Below are positions 1 through 7,452 of a DNA stretch of 64,000 bases, one piece after another. Every line of letters starts with the position of its first letter. Within the stretch, counting starts at the first letter, position 1. Made by a program: the position numbers and the translations under genes. A model generated the notes under the pieces. It saw only the letters and a program-made list of their open reading frames with translations, had not been told where the DNA came from and searched no databases. This stretch comes from Dehalococcoidia bacterium (GTDB lineage Bacteria; Chloroflexota; Dehalococcoidia; DSTF01; JACRBR01): NCBI GenBank assembly GCA_021462855.1, contig JAJTXQ010000040.1, positions 62,001-126,000 on the forward strand. The letters are read 5' to 3'.

Positions 1-153
1 ATAGAGCCCGGCCTCGGAGATGCCGGCGGCGCGCGCCAGGTCGGCCGTGCCGACCTTGGCATACGCCTGCGCGGCGAACACGCCGCGAGCGGAGTCGATG
101 ATCTGGCGTTTGCGCTTGTCGGCGGGGAGCCGCCGTGCGCGGGGCTGTGCCAT
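1..153 (-). CDS. TetR-family transcriptional regulator, N-terminal part (cut by window edge)
   Basis: Only the first 51 codons lie in the window; the gene runs off the left end. The translation starts MAQPRARRLPADKRKRQII and continues through an HTH with DLARAAGISEAGLY, the classic TetR pattern in which helix 2-3 is followed by a G-x-LY turn. The ATG at 153 is the first in-frame start. A perfect 14-bp palindrome lies 25 bp upstream, which fits autoregulation. The ligand and target genes cannot be told because the ligand domain is missing. The family call is firm, the function is not. Confidence 0.85.
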   Translation of the reverse strand, partial: MAQPRARRLPADKRKRQIIDSARGVFAAQAYAKVGTADLARAAGISEAGLY

Positions 154-177
154 CCCGAGTCGTTCCTCAGCGTTGTG

Positions 178-191
178 AGTGAGCGCTCACT
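178..191. promoter_or_regulatory. Perfect 14-bp palindrome, probable TetR operator
   Basis: AGTGAGCGCTCACT is its own reverse complement and sits just upstream of the truncated TetR gene. TetR dimers typically bind such short palindromes near their own promoter, so autorepression is the simplest reading. Binding is inferred. Confidence 0.6.
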
Positions 192-281
192 ATCGGCGCG
201 AGGACGATCGTAGGCGAATCAGCCGCCCTGTGTCAATGGCCAAATTCAGCCGATCCGCGGTTGGCGTGAACGCTGTGCGCC

Positions 282-1301
282 CTAGCCGGCGAGCGTCATC
301 GCGCAGCGCACGACCACGCCGTCCGGACCGTCGCTGAACACGCAGCCGATGCCGGCCCGGCTGTATGCGCCCAGGATCTGCTCGCGGTGCCCCGGGCTGT
401 CGAGCCACGCCTGGATGACGCCCGCCGGCTGCCAGCCAAGGGAGCCCATCGCGAGCACCTCGCCTACCGGCACGTCGAACGGGAAGCCGGCCGCTTCGGC
501 GCGGGTGACGAGCGTCGAGCCATCGGGGCCCTCGTGCGCGAACCAGTTGTGCTCGGCCATGAGCAGCGCGTAGTCCGTGGCCGCCCGTTCGAGGCGCGCG
601 TCGACCACGAGCGGCGCCAGGCCGTGCGATGCGCGAGCGGCGTTGACACCATCGAAGACCGCCTGCGTGTAGGCGCCGTCGTATCGTCCCGCCGCTGCCG
701 GCGGCGACGGTTCGGGTGACGGCTCCGGGGGCGCCGGGGTCGGCGGGACCGGCGTCGGCGGCTCGGCGGTGGGCGTCGGCGGTACCGCGGTCGGCGTCGG
801 CGGCGCCGGCGTCGGCGTCGCCGTGGGCGGCGGCGCGACGGGCGTCGCCCGGCGGGGGCGGCTCGGCGCAGATGCCGGCGTGGGCTCCACCGGGGCCGGC
901 GCGGGCTCCTCCGGCGGAGCGAGCATGGCCAGGGCGTGGAGCGCGTGCAACGCCTCGGACAGCGACGGCTCCGGCGGGGCGAGGAGCCCCGCTGCCACGA
1001 GCACATTCGCCGCCTCGAGCGTCTCAGCCAGCGTGGGGACCGGTGGGGGCGACGGCGGCGCGGGCGCCACGAGCACGAACCGCTCGACGCGCGCGCCCTC
1101 GATCACCATCGTGCTCGGCTCGGTCGGGACGAAGCGCGCCGCGGCTGCCGGCCGATGCGCTGCGGCGGCTACCTCGCTCCGGCGCGGCGCCGGATCCGGC
1201 GCGTCATCCGCCCGCGCGAGCGCGACAAGCGCCAGGGCGGGCGCGGTGACGGTGGCGATAGCGATAAGGAAACGGCGTCGTGCGGTGAGGCGTCCCTGCA
1301 A
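282..1301 (-). CDS. CAP (SCP/PR1-like) domain surface protein with Pro-rich linker
   Basis: 339 residues. Residues 1-30 form a basic start plus hydrophobic segment (signal peptide or anchor). About residues 125-205 are a Pro/Thr/Ala/Glu-rich spacer of repeated PPTPT-type units. Residues from about 208 to the end form a bacterial CAP domain: VFDGVNAARASHGL, FAHEGPDGSTLVTRAE and LDSPGHREQIL are the usual CAP motifs. The protein is likely exported and held off the surface by the spacer; bacterial CAP proteins mostly lack an assigned activity. The start is TTG at 1301, preceded by AGGAG at a suitable distance. The gene stands alone between the TetR and RDD genes. Confidence 0.85.
   Translation of the reverse strand: MQGRLTARRRFLIAIATVTAPALALVALARADDAPDPAPRRSEVAAAAHRPAAAARFVPTEPSTMVIEGARVERFVLVAPAPPSPPPVPTLAETLEAANVLVAAGLLAPPEPSLSEALHALHALAMLAPPEEPAPAPVEPTPASAPSRPRRATPVAPPPTATPTPAPPTPTAVPPTPTAEPPTPVPPTPAPPEPSPEPSPPAAAGRYDGAYTQAVFDGVNAARASHGLAPLVVDARLERAATDYALLMAEHNWFAHEGPDGSTLVTRAEAAGFPFDVPVGEVLAMGSLGWQPAGVIQAWLDSPGHREQILGAYSRAGIGCVFSDGPDGVVVRCAMTLAG
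716..850. repeat. Low-complexity coding repeat (Pro-rich linker)
   Basis: Degenerate GGCGTCGGCGG-like units encode the Pro/Thr-rich spacer of the CAP-domain protein on the minus strand. This is a coding microrepeat, not an array of independent elements. Confidence 0.7.
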
Positions 1302-1647
1302 ACCTTCGCTCCTGCATCATCCCCGCGCGACAACGTCTCGCGGCACGCTCGGCGCGATGTAGATGGTGTCGGAGCATCGGTGCGATCGTGAATGGAGGAG
1401 TCCCTGATGCGCCGCTCTGCGGCACGCCTAACACGCGGGGGAACTGCCCGTAGGTCGCTTGCCCGAGGTCGGAACGCGTAAGGGTTCCGCCGCGTCCCAC
1501 GCGCCCATTGCGCTGAGATCGCGCGTCTCGCGCGGCGACCCCGCGCGAGGCGCCGGCCGGCGCCGGGTGACCACCGACGGTGGAGATGCGGCAACGCCCG
1601 GCCGGCATTGCCGACCGGGCGTTACGTCAATTCACGGAAGCGGCGCG
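1302..1647. other. 346-bp intergenic region, no gene found
   Basis: I see no supported gene. It holds three dyads: GGCGCCGGCCGGCGCC (1549-1564), CCACCGACGGTGG (1571-1583) and a strong hairpin at 1593-1623 listed separately. The first may be chance in such GC-rich DNA. The CAP gene's SD is next to 1301. No clear promoter could be picked. Confidence 0.5.
1593..1623 (-). terminator. Hairpin downstream of the RDD gene, probable terminator without U-tract
   Basis: AACGCCCGG pairs with CCGGGCGTT (9 bp), continued inside by CGGC/GCCG around a 3-nt loop with one C/A mismatch. It lies 25 nt after the stop of the leftward RDD gene. No T-run follows, so intrinsic termination would be weak or factor-assisted. 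Confidence 0.5.
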
Positions 1648-2052
1648 CTAGCGCGTGTGGACGACGACGGTCTTCGCGATCTTGTCGTGCCAGCCCTGCC
1701 GGTTCTCGTCCCAGAGGACCCACAGGAAGCCGAGCGCGAGCGGCAGGCTCGACACGATGTAGCCGACGTAGCGCAACACCGCCGTGCCCGGGTCAACGAC
1801 CTCGCCGGTCTCCGCGCTCACGACCTTCAGCCCCATCAGCGACTTGCCGGGTGTCGACCCGCTCGTCGTCCAGAAGTACACCGCGTATCCGATGCCGATG
1901 ACGAGGCTCAGGATGAAGTACAGCGCCACCGGCACGATCATGCTGATGATCCACATCGGCACGCCGATGATCACCGCATCGATCAGGTAGGCAACGAGCC
2001 GCTCGCCGAACCCGGCGGCGCGGACCGCCCCCATGGTCTCTCCCTGCTGCAT
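1648..2052 (-). CDS. RDD-family integral membrane protein
   Basis: 134 residues. After MQQGETMGAVRAAGFGERL come the hallmark Arg/Asp residues of RDD proteins: RLVAYLIDAVIIGV, then two hydrophobic helices (about 25-65), GSTPGKSLMGLKVV in the middle, a third helix (about 95-113) and the closing DENRQGWHDKIAKTVVV. Length and motif order match single-domain RDD proteins, which sit in the cytoplasmic membrane; roles are mostly unknown, though some have been linked to ion or metabolite transport. It is monocistronic, followed by a hairpin at 1593-1623. The Met at position 7 is an alternative start. Confidence 0.88.
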   Translation of the reverse strand: MQQGETMGAVRAAGFGERLVAYLIDAVIIGVPMWIISMIVPVALYFILSLVIGIGYAVYFWTTSGSTPGKSLMGLKVVSAETGEVVDPGTAVLRYVGYIVSSLPLALGFLWVLWDENRQGWHDKIAKTVVVHTR

Positions 2053-2142
2053 GATCTGCTCCTTCCGGCGCGCGCGCCTGCTCGGCCCATGGCCACGATC
2101 AGTATCGGAGGAGATCGGCGCGCAGTGAACGCAGGGAACTCC

Positions 2143-3060
2143 CTAACCCAGCACGGTCTGGAGCCAGAATTCCGAGAACCCGCGCCAGTCCAGCGACGTC
2201 ACGATCTCCGCTTCGTGGCCCGCCGCGCCGTCGATGAACGTGCGGACGGCGCCATCGTGCAGCGCGACGGTGACGCGCGCCCGGCGCGATGTGACGAACC
2301 GACGGTCGACCATGCAGGCGACCGCGAGCGGGTCGTGCAAGAGTGCGGCGTACTCTTCCGGGAGGAGCCCTCCGGTCAGCCGGCGCAGGTACGGCGTCCA
2401 GATGTCGAGCTGCTGCGCGAGCGCGCGACACAGCGCGTCGCCGGCGCGCAGCGCGTCGACCTGGCGCGACGTCAGCCACGCGCCCATCGTCACATCGCCC
2501 GGGACGTAGAGCGTCGGCACCCCCGCATTGAGCGCGGCGAGCGACGCGGCCGCGTCGACGTTCAGGTTGTGGTCGACCGAGGGCGGCAGCGCAACGCCGA
2601 GGAACCGCACCGGCGCGAAGATGCCACCCATCACCGCCAGCCGCGGCACGCGCTGCGCGAACGTCGCATCGCGCGCGAGCGCCGCGGCGATGTTCGACTG
2701 CATGCCGACGGTCGCTACTTCGACGCTGCCGTCGCAGACATCGAGCAGCAGCGAGACGCCGTCGCGACCCGAGAGCGGCAGCGACTCGCCATCGCCGAGC
2801 AGCCCTTCGCCCTCGTGCCCGGCTTCCGCGTTGCGGCCGCCCTGCTTCGGGTCGCCGGAGACGCCCGCCGCAACCTCGATGTCGTCGCGGCCGGCGAGCA
2901 GCAGCAGCTTTTTCGCGATACGCCCGCGGCGCACCGCGTCGCCCGATACGGTCGTCACGGCGCGCAGGTCGAGGTCCGGGTGGCGCACGGCGAACGCCAG
3001 CGCGAGGGCATCGTCGACATCGGTGCCGATGTCAGTGTCGAGGATGAGCGGGAGCGGCAC
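2143..3060 (-). CDS. Inosine/uridine-preferring nucleoside hydrolase
   Basis: 305 residues, the usual family length. The N-terminal LILDTDIGTDVDDALAL is the calcium- and ribose-binding Asp cluster of the IU-NH fold. The enzyme hydrolyses the N-glycosidic bond of nucleosides for base salvage; exact substrate range cannot be read from sequence. The ORF track extends to 4170, but that is overlap with selD. The real start is GTG at 3060, placed 5 nt after a GATACT -10 element, so the mRNA is probably leaderless. The gene diverges from selD, and an 11-bp inverted repeat containing the -10 lies between them. Confidence 0.9.
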   Translation of the reverse strand: MPLPLILDTDIGTDVDDALALAFAVRHPDLDLRAVTTVSGDAVRRGRIAKKLLLLAGRDDIEVAAGVSGDPKQGGRNAEAGHEGEGLLGDGESLPLSGRDGVSLLLDVCDGSVEVATVGMQSNIAAALARDATFAQRVPRLAVMGGIFAPVRFLGVALPPSVDHNLNVDAAASLAALNAGVPTLYVPGDVTMGAWLTSRQVDALRAGDALCRALAQQLDIWTPYLRRLTGGLLPEEYAALLHDPLAVACMVDRRFVTSRRARVTVALHDGAVRTFIDGAAGHEAEIVTSLDWRGFSEFWLQTVLG

Positions 3061-3064
3061 GGCG

Positions 3065-3094
3065 CAGTATCGCACGAGCAGGCGTGCGATACTG
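3065..3094. promoter_or_regulatory. 11-bp perfect inverted repeat carrying divergent -10 elements
   Basis: CAGTATCGCAC-N8-GTGCGATACTG. The left arm contains GATACT on the minus strand (3071-3066), right before the nucleoside hydrolase GTG; the right arm has GATACT on the plus strand (3087-3092), placing a selD transcript start near 3099. The repeat thus looks like two mirror-image -10 boxes of a divergent promoter, or an operator overlapping them. Confidence 0.6.
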
Positions 3095-3141
3095 GGGCCG
3101 CGCGCGGCAGCGCGACGCTCCGGGAAGGGGGGTGATGCCTC

Positions 3142-4188
3142 GTGACACGAGAGGAAGTCAGGCTGACGAGCCTCGCGTCCTGCGCGGGTTGAGCCAGCAA
3201 GGCGGGCATCGCCACGCTGGCGCAGGTCCTGCGCCCGGTCGCCGCAACATTCGAGGCAGCATCGTACCCGGACCTCCTCGTCGGACTCGAGGGGCCCGAC
3301 GATGCCGCCGTCTACCGCCTCACCGATGATCTCGCGATCGTGCAGACGGTGGACTTCTTTCCGCCTGTCGTCGATGACCCGTACACCTACGGCGCCATCG
3401 CCGCCGCGAACGCGATGAGCGACGTCTACGCCATGGGCGGCGAGGTGCTGCTCGCGCTCAACATCACCGCCTTCCCGGAGGACCTCGACCCGGAGATCCT
3501 GGCGCGGATCCTGCTTGGCGGCGCCGAGAAGGTGGCGGAAGCCGGCGGCGTGATCGCCGGCGGACACACGCTGTACGACCGCGAGCCGAAGTACGGCCTG
3601 AGCGTGACCGGCATCGTGCACCCGCAGCGCGTGCTCACGAAGGGCGGCGCCCTGCCGGGCGACGCGCTCCTTCTGACCAAGCCACTCGGCACCGGCATCG
3701 TCCTCACGGCCGCGCGCGACGGCATCGACGACGCCGGCCACGCCGGCGCCGCAATCGACAGCATGCTGCGGCTGAACCGGCACGCGTCGCACGTGGCACG
3801 CGAAGCCGGCGCGCACGCGATGACCGACATCACCGGTTTTGGCCTGCTCGGCCACGCCTGCGAGATGGCCGAGGCCAGCGGCGCGCGCTTCGCGATCGAC
3901 GCGGCGTCGGCGCCGCCGCTCCCCGGCGCGCTCGACTACGCGCGCGCAGGCGCGCTCACCGGCGGCGCATCGCGCAACCGCGCGGGTCTCGCGGAGCGCG
4001 TGGAGGTCGCCGCCGGCATCGACCCGGCGACCGTCGACCTGCTGCACGACGCCCAGACATCGGGCGGCCTGCTCGTGGCGCTGCCGCGCGACGCGGCGGA
4101 GCGCGCCGCCGCGCGCCTGCAGGCCGATGGCCTCACCGGCGCGATCATCGGGCGCGTGGAGGCGGGGCACGGCGTGCGCGTCTGCTAG
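3142..4188 (+). CDS. selD: Selenide, water dikinase, a selenoprotein (TGA-encoded Sec17)
   Basis: SelD makes selenophosphate from selenide and ATP for tRNA-Sec charging and selenoprotein synthesis. The ORF track begins at 3340, but the same frame continues upstream through one TGA (3190-3192) to a GTG at 3142 preceded by a GGAAGGGGGGTGA Shine-Dalgarno. Read-through gives VTREEVRLTSLASCAG-U-ASKAG: Sec at residue 17 and Lys at residue 20, exactly the positions of catalytic Cys17 and Lys20 in E. coli SelD. Total 348 residues, normal for the family. Later motifs, ITGFGLLGHACEMAEASG and HDAQTSGGLL, are typical. No other stop breaks the frame. A hairpin resembling a bacterial SECIS follows the TGA at once. 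The organism must therefore encode selA, selB and selC elsewhere. Confidence 0.93.
3193..3221 (+). promoter_or_regulatory. Probable bacterial SECIS element in selD mRNA
   Basis: Directly after the in-frame TGA, GCCAGC (3193-3198) pairs with GCTGGC (3216-3221); inside, after an AA/AC internal loop, GGCG (3201-3204) pairs with CGCC (3210-3213) around a GGCAT loop. Bacterial SECIS hairpins sit within about 40 nt of the UGA and present a G-containing apical loop to SelB. Position and shape fit; SelB binding is inferred. Confidence 0.75.
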
Positions 4189-4208
4189 CGGATTGGCGAT
4201 GCCGGGAA

Positions 4209-4625
4209 TCAGTCGGGCAACAGGCGTAGCGATTCGCGATGTCGTGGCCGCATCAGCCCGAAGTGACGCCGGTCCAGCGTCGCGAGTTTCGGCTCCTGCC
4301 GGCGCTCGACCACCGCGAGCACTGCCGCATCGACAAAGCCGATATCCGAGTCGGCGTACTGATCGCAGAGTTCTCGCACGCGGACGAAGTCGAGTGCGTC
4401 GAGATCTTCGACTACGTATGCCCCCGCGAGCACATCATCCAGCAACTGCGTGAAGATCCCCGGATGGAGGCGGGCCTGGATCAACCAGTCGAGTTCGACC
4501 AGAACGGGCGCTGGAATGACGAGTAATTCGCCTGCGTGCTCAACGAGTTCGCGACAGCGGCTGTGGGCGGCATCTCGCCGGTCAAGAGCGGCGTAAATCG
4601 GGCCTGTGTCGAGGATCAGCGCCAC
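4209..4625 (-). CDS. vapC: PIN-domain ribonuclease toxin, VapC-like
   Basis: 138 residues. PIN-domain acidic residues are visible: D6 in LILDTGPIYAAL, Glu in PVLVELDW, and the pair DSDIGFVDAAV followed by LATLDRRHF. PIN toxins are Mg-dependent endoribonucleases that cut tRNA or rRNA and are held inactive by a paired antitoxin. The ATG at 4625 lies inside the end of the upstream antitoxin gene, a 10-bp overlap that indicates translational coupling. The pair is the only toxin-antitoxin module seen in the window. Length is normal; all expected acidic positions look present, so the toxin is probably intact. Confidence 0.88.
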   Translation of the reverse strand: MALILDTGPIYAALDRRDAAHSRCRELVEHAGELLVIPAPVLVELDWLIQARLHPGIFTQLLDDVLAGAYVVEDLDALDFVRVRELCDQYADSDIGFVDAAVLAVVERRQEPKLATLDRRHFGLMRPRHRESLRLLPD

Positions 4626-4840
4626 GAACGAGGCATCGGTTTGATTTCGCCCGCGATCTGAGAGGTGTCGGTGAAGCCCGAATCGGCGATCCCGATGGCG
4701 CGGGGCTTAGGGCGTGTGACGGGCGCCTTTTCCTCGAGTGCCTCCCTGATGATCGCGGCCATGGACGTGCGGCGTTCCGCCGCGAGCAACCGCAGCCGCT
4801 TGATGAGGTCCTCGGGCAAAGAGATAGTGGTGCGTTCCAT
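4616..4840 (-). CDS. vapB: Ribbon-helix-helix antitoxin of the VapBC pair
   Basis: 74 residues. Residues 1-40 (MERTTISLPEDLIKRL then AAERRTSMAAIIREAL) match the CopG/RHH fold: a DNA-binding beta strand, then two helices. The C-terminal tail, rich in Pro and Gly, would wrap the toxin. The track ORF starts at 4906, but the ATG at 4840 begins the RHH strand and sits 6 nt after a TATCAT -10 box, so I use it; translation would be leaderless. A TAGCAC-N5-TAGCAC direct repeat overlapping the promoter is the likely autorepression site for the VapBC complex. Confidence 0.88.
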   Translation of the reverse strand: MERTTISLPEDLIKRLRLLAAERRTSMAAIIREALEEKAPVTRPKPRAIGIADSGFTDTSQIAGEIKPMPRSWR

Positions 4841-4856
4841 AGCACAATGATAGCAC
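4840..4856. promoter_or_regulatory. vapBC promoter with direct-repeat operator
   Basis: TAGCAC-AATGA-TAGCAC (plus-strand reading) is an 11-bp-period direct repeat. It includes the minus-strand -10 TATCAT (4852-4847), which ends 6 nt before the antitoxin ATG. RHH antitoxins bind short repeats spaced by about one helical turn, so this is a good autoregulatory site candidate. Confidence 0.6.
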
Positions 4857-4938
4857 GTATGATGCACGCGCGCCGTTGCCCGCGCACGGCCGCATCGGGT
4901 ACACATAGGCGGTCACGCGCCCAGGCACAGGATCCCGA

Positions 4939-6387
4939 TTGAACGTCCTCTTCGTCTCGGCCGAGATGAGCCCGCTCGCCAAGGTTGGCGGCCTGGGCGA
5001 CGTCGCCGGCTCGCTGCCGATCGCGCTCCGCGCGCGAGGGCTCGACGTCCGCATCGCCATGCCGTTCTACGCCACGGTCGACCGCGCGAAGGCCGCCGCC
5101 CGCCGCATCGGCGAGGTCGAGGTGCCGTGGCCGGGCGGCCACCAGCGCGCGGGCGTCTGGCTCGCCGACGTGCGCGGCGTGCCGGTGTACCTGGTCGAGC
5201 ACGAGGGCATGTTCGGCCGCGAGAAGGTGTACGGCTTCGACGACGACCCGGCGCGCTTCCTCTTCTTCTGCGACGCGCTGCTCGCCGCCTCCGGGCTCAT
5301 CGACTTCACGCCCGGGGTCATCCACGCGCAGGACTGGCACGCCGCCCTGCTGCTCACCCGCCTCGACGCCGAAGCGTCGCACCCGTGGGCCGGCGCGGGG
5401 AGCGTCTACACCATCCACAACCTGGCGTTGCAGGGGAACTTCGACCGCGGGTTCGCGGCGCATTTCGGCATCGGTCACGCGCAGCTCGCGCCCCCCGACG
5501 CGCTGCCTCACGAGATGATGATGAGCGCGATGGCGCAGGGCATCGCACATGCCGACCGCGTCAACACCGTCAGCGATACGTATGCGCGAGAGATCCTCAC
5601 CCACGAGTACGGCGCGGGCCTCGACCCGCTGCTGCGCGCGCGCCAGGCCATCGTCTCGGGCATCGTCAACGGCATCGATTACGAGGAATTCGACCCGCAG
5701 ACCGACCGCGACCTCACCGCGCACTACACCGTCGACACGCTCGATGCCCGCGCGGAGAACAAGCGCGCGCTGCAGCGCCAGGCGGGGCTGCCCGAGGACG
5801 CGGGCGCGCTGCTGTTCGGCGTCGTCACGCGGCTGTTCGCGCAGAAGGGCATCGACCTGCTGCCGCCGGCGCTCGAGCCGGTGCTCGCGCACGGGAACGC
5901 GCAACTCGTCGTGCTCGGCACCGGCGACGAAGCGGTGCACGAGATGCTGAACGCGCTCGAGGCGCGGCACGCGCAGAAGGTCAAGGTGTGGCTCGACTTC
6001 AATCCACCGCTCGGGCAGAAGATCTACGGCGGCGCCGACTGCTTCCTCATGCCATCGAGGTATGAGCCGTGCGGGCTCGGGCAGCTGATTTCACTGCGCT
6101 ATGGCGCGGTCCCGCTCGTCCGCCGCACCGGCGGGCTCGCCGACACCGTCGAGGATGTCGATGCCGCCGTGACGGCGGGCACCGGCTTCGTCTTCGGCGC
6201 GGCCGACGCGCACGAGCTGCAGCAGGCCTGCGAGCGCGCGCTCGCGGCGTTCGCGCGACCCGGCGCCTGGCGCGCTATCCAGCAGCGCGGGATGCGGCAG
6301 GACTGGTCGTGGGGGCGCGCCGGAGCGCGGTACGCCGAACTCTACGAAGCGGCGCGCGCCTCGCGGGCCGCGAAGAAGGGCGCGTGA
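4939..6387 (+). CDS. glgA: Glycogen synthase (ADP-glucose type, GT5)
   Basis: 482 residues, the usual bacterial size. It transfers glucose from ADP-glucose to alpha-1,4-glucan ends. The N-terminal MNVLFVSAEMSPLAKVGGLGDV has the KxGGLGD nucleotide-sugar motif (Lys15). The C-terminal half has RLFAQKGIDLL and PSRYEPCGLGQLISLRYG, the GT-B donor-site motif with the conserved Glu, followed by GGLADTVED. Start is TTG at 4939, chosen because the family begins right here; a weak TTGCCC-18-TACACA promoter (4876-4905) may serve it. The stop overlaps the GTG of the following ROK kinase (GTGA), so both are probably one operon for glucose storage and phosphorylation. Confidence 0.95.
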   Translation: MNVLFVSAEMSPLAKVGGLGDVAGSLPIALRARGLDVRIAMPFYATVDRAKAAARRIGEVEVPWPGGHQRAGVWLADVRGVPVYLVEHEGMFGREKVYGFDDDPARFLFFCDALLAASGLIDFTPGVIHAQDWHAALLLTRLDAEASHPWAGAGSVYTIHNLALQGNFDRGFAAHFGIGHAQLAPPDALPHEMMMSAMAQGIAHADRVNTVSDTYAREILTHEYGAGLDPLLRARQAIVSGIVNGIDYEEFDPQTDRDLTAHYTVDTLDARAENKRALQRQAGLPEDAGALLFGVVTRLFAQKGIDLLPPALEPVLAHGNAQLVVLGTGDEAVHEMLNALEARHAQKVKVWLDFNPPLGQKIYGGADCFLMPSRYEPCGLGQLISLRYGAVPLVRRTGGLADTVEDVDAAVTAGTGFVFGAADAHELQQACERALAAFARPGAWRAIQQRGMRQDWSWGRAGARYAELYEAARASRAAKKGA

Positions 6388-7364
6388 CCGGGGGACCGTA
6401 TTACGCCGGCATCGACCTCGGCGGCACGAAGATCCTCGTCGTCATCGCCGATGCCTCGGGCGAAGTGCGCGCGACTGCCCGCACCGCGACGCTCGCCCAG
6501 CAGGGGCCCGATGCGGTCATCGAACGCATCGTCGAGTCGGTGCGCGAGGCCGCGGCGCAGGCGGGCGTCGACGCCGGTGACCTCGCCCGGGGCGGCGTGT
6601 CCGCGCCCGGACCCATCGACACCGACGATGGCATGATCACCCAGCCCCCGAACCTGCCCGGCTGGCGCAACGTGCCGCTTGCGGCCGAGCTGCGCTCGCG
6701 CCTTGGCTTCGGCATCGTGCTGGAGAACGACGCCAACTGCGCCGCCGTGGGCGAGCACCGCTTTGGCGCCGGGCGGGGCTACAAGCACATGGTCTACGTG
6801 ACGATCAGCACTGGCGTCGGCGGGGGGATCATCATCGACAATGAGCTGTACGCGGGCGCATCCGGCGCGGCGGGGGAGATCGGCCACATCGGCGTGTCGG
6901 TCGAAGGCCCCCGGTGCGGCGCTGGCCACCCCGGCTGCCTCGAGGCGTTCGCCTCGGGCACGGCGATCGCGGCCCGCGCACGGGAGATCATCGCCGCAGG
7001 CGGGCTGCCGCGGACGGCGCGCATCGGCGAGCACGAGCCGCCGGTGACGGCCAGGACGGTGTACCTCGCCGCGCAGCAGGGCGAAGCCGAGGCCGCCGCG
7101 CTCATCGAGAGCGCGGGCCGCTACCTGGGCATCGGCCTGGCGAGCATCATCAACGTGTTCAACCCGCAGGCGGTGGTCATCGGCGGCGGGCTGACGAACA
7201 TGGGCGAGGCGATCCTGGGGCCGGCCGTCGAGGTCGCGCGCCAGCGGTCCTTCGCGCAGGCCTTGGCGGATGTACGCATCCTCGAGGCGGAGTTGGGGGA
7301 GCGGGGAGCGGCACTGGGCGCCATCGCGGTGGCCCGGGACCGCAGCGGCGACGGCCGCGCCTGA
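6384..7364 (+). CDS. ROK-family sugar kinase (glucokinase-like)
   Basis: 326 residues. YYAGIDLGGTKILVVIAD is the N-terminal phosphate-binding motif; LENDANCAAVGEHRFGAG and VTISTGVGGGIIIDNELY are ROK signatures; GEIGHIGV holds the catalytic-site His. The enzyme probably phosphorylates glucose or a related hexose with ATP. The usual zinc site CxCGxxGC reads CGAGHPGC here: the second Cys is Ala, so metal binding may be altered. The track ORF starts at 6069 in the glgA shadow; GTG at 6384 overlaps the glgA stop as GTGA and begins just before the domain, so it is the likely start. Confidence 0.9.
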   Translation: MTGGPYYAGIDLGGTKILVVIADASGEVRATARTATLAQQGPDAVIERIVESVREAAAQAGVDAGDLARGGVSAPGPIDTDDGMITQPPNLPGWRNVPLAAELRSRLGFGIVLENDANCAAVGEHRFGAGRGYKHMVYVTISTGVGGGIIIDNELYAGASGAAGEIGHIGVSVEGPRCGAGHPGCLEAFASGTAIAARAREIIAAGGLPRTARIGEHEPPVTARTVYLAAQQGEAEAAALIESAGRYLGIGLASIINVFNPQAVVIGGGLTNMGEAILGPAVEVARQRSFAQALADVRILEAELGERGAALGAIAVARDRSGDGRA

Positions 7365-7452
7365 CGGCGGTACATCGTGCGCGCGTGGCCGACGCGTGCC
7401 GATACTAGGGTCAGGCGCCCGGGCGACGGTCCGCGGTGGAGTGGGGACGGGG

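Noticed and set aside
716-950. Short repeats in the CAP-protein gene as CRISPR or tandem satellite
   Set aside because: They are coding Pro/Thr linker units without constant repeats or unique spacers; the M23 gene (8826-8950) has the same kind of coding repeat.
1549-1564. GGCGCCGGCCGGCGCC palindrome as a regulatory site
   Set aside because: Such GC-only palindromes arise easily in DNA of this composition, and it has no clear relation to a promoter.
3142-3339. Possible frameshift or pseudogene at the 5' end of selD
   Set aside because: No frame change is required: the only problem is one TGA, and it lies exactly at the catalytic Sec/Cys position with a hairpin after it.
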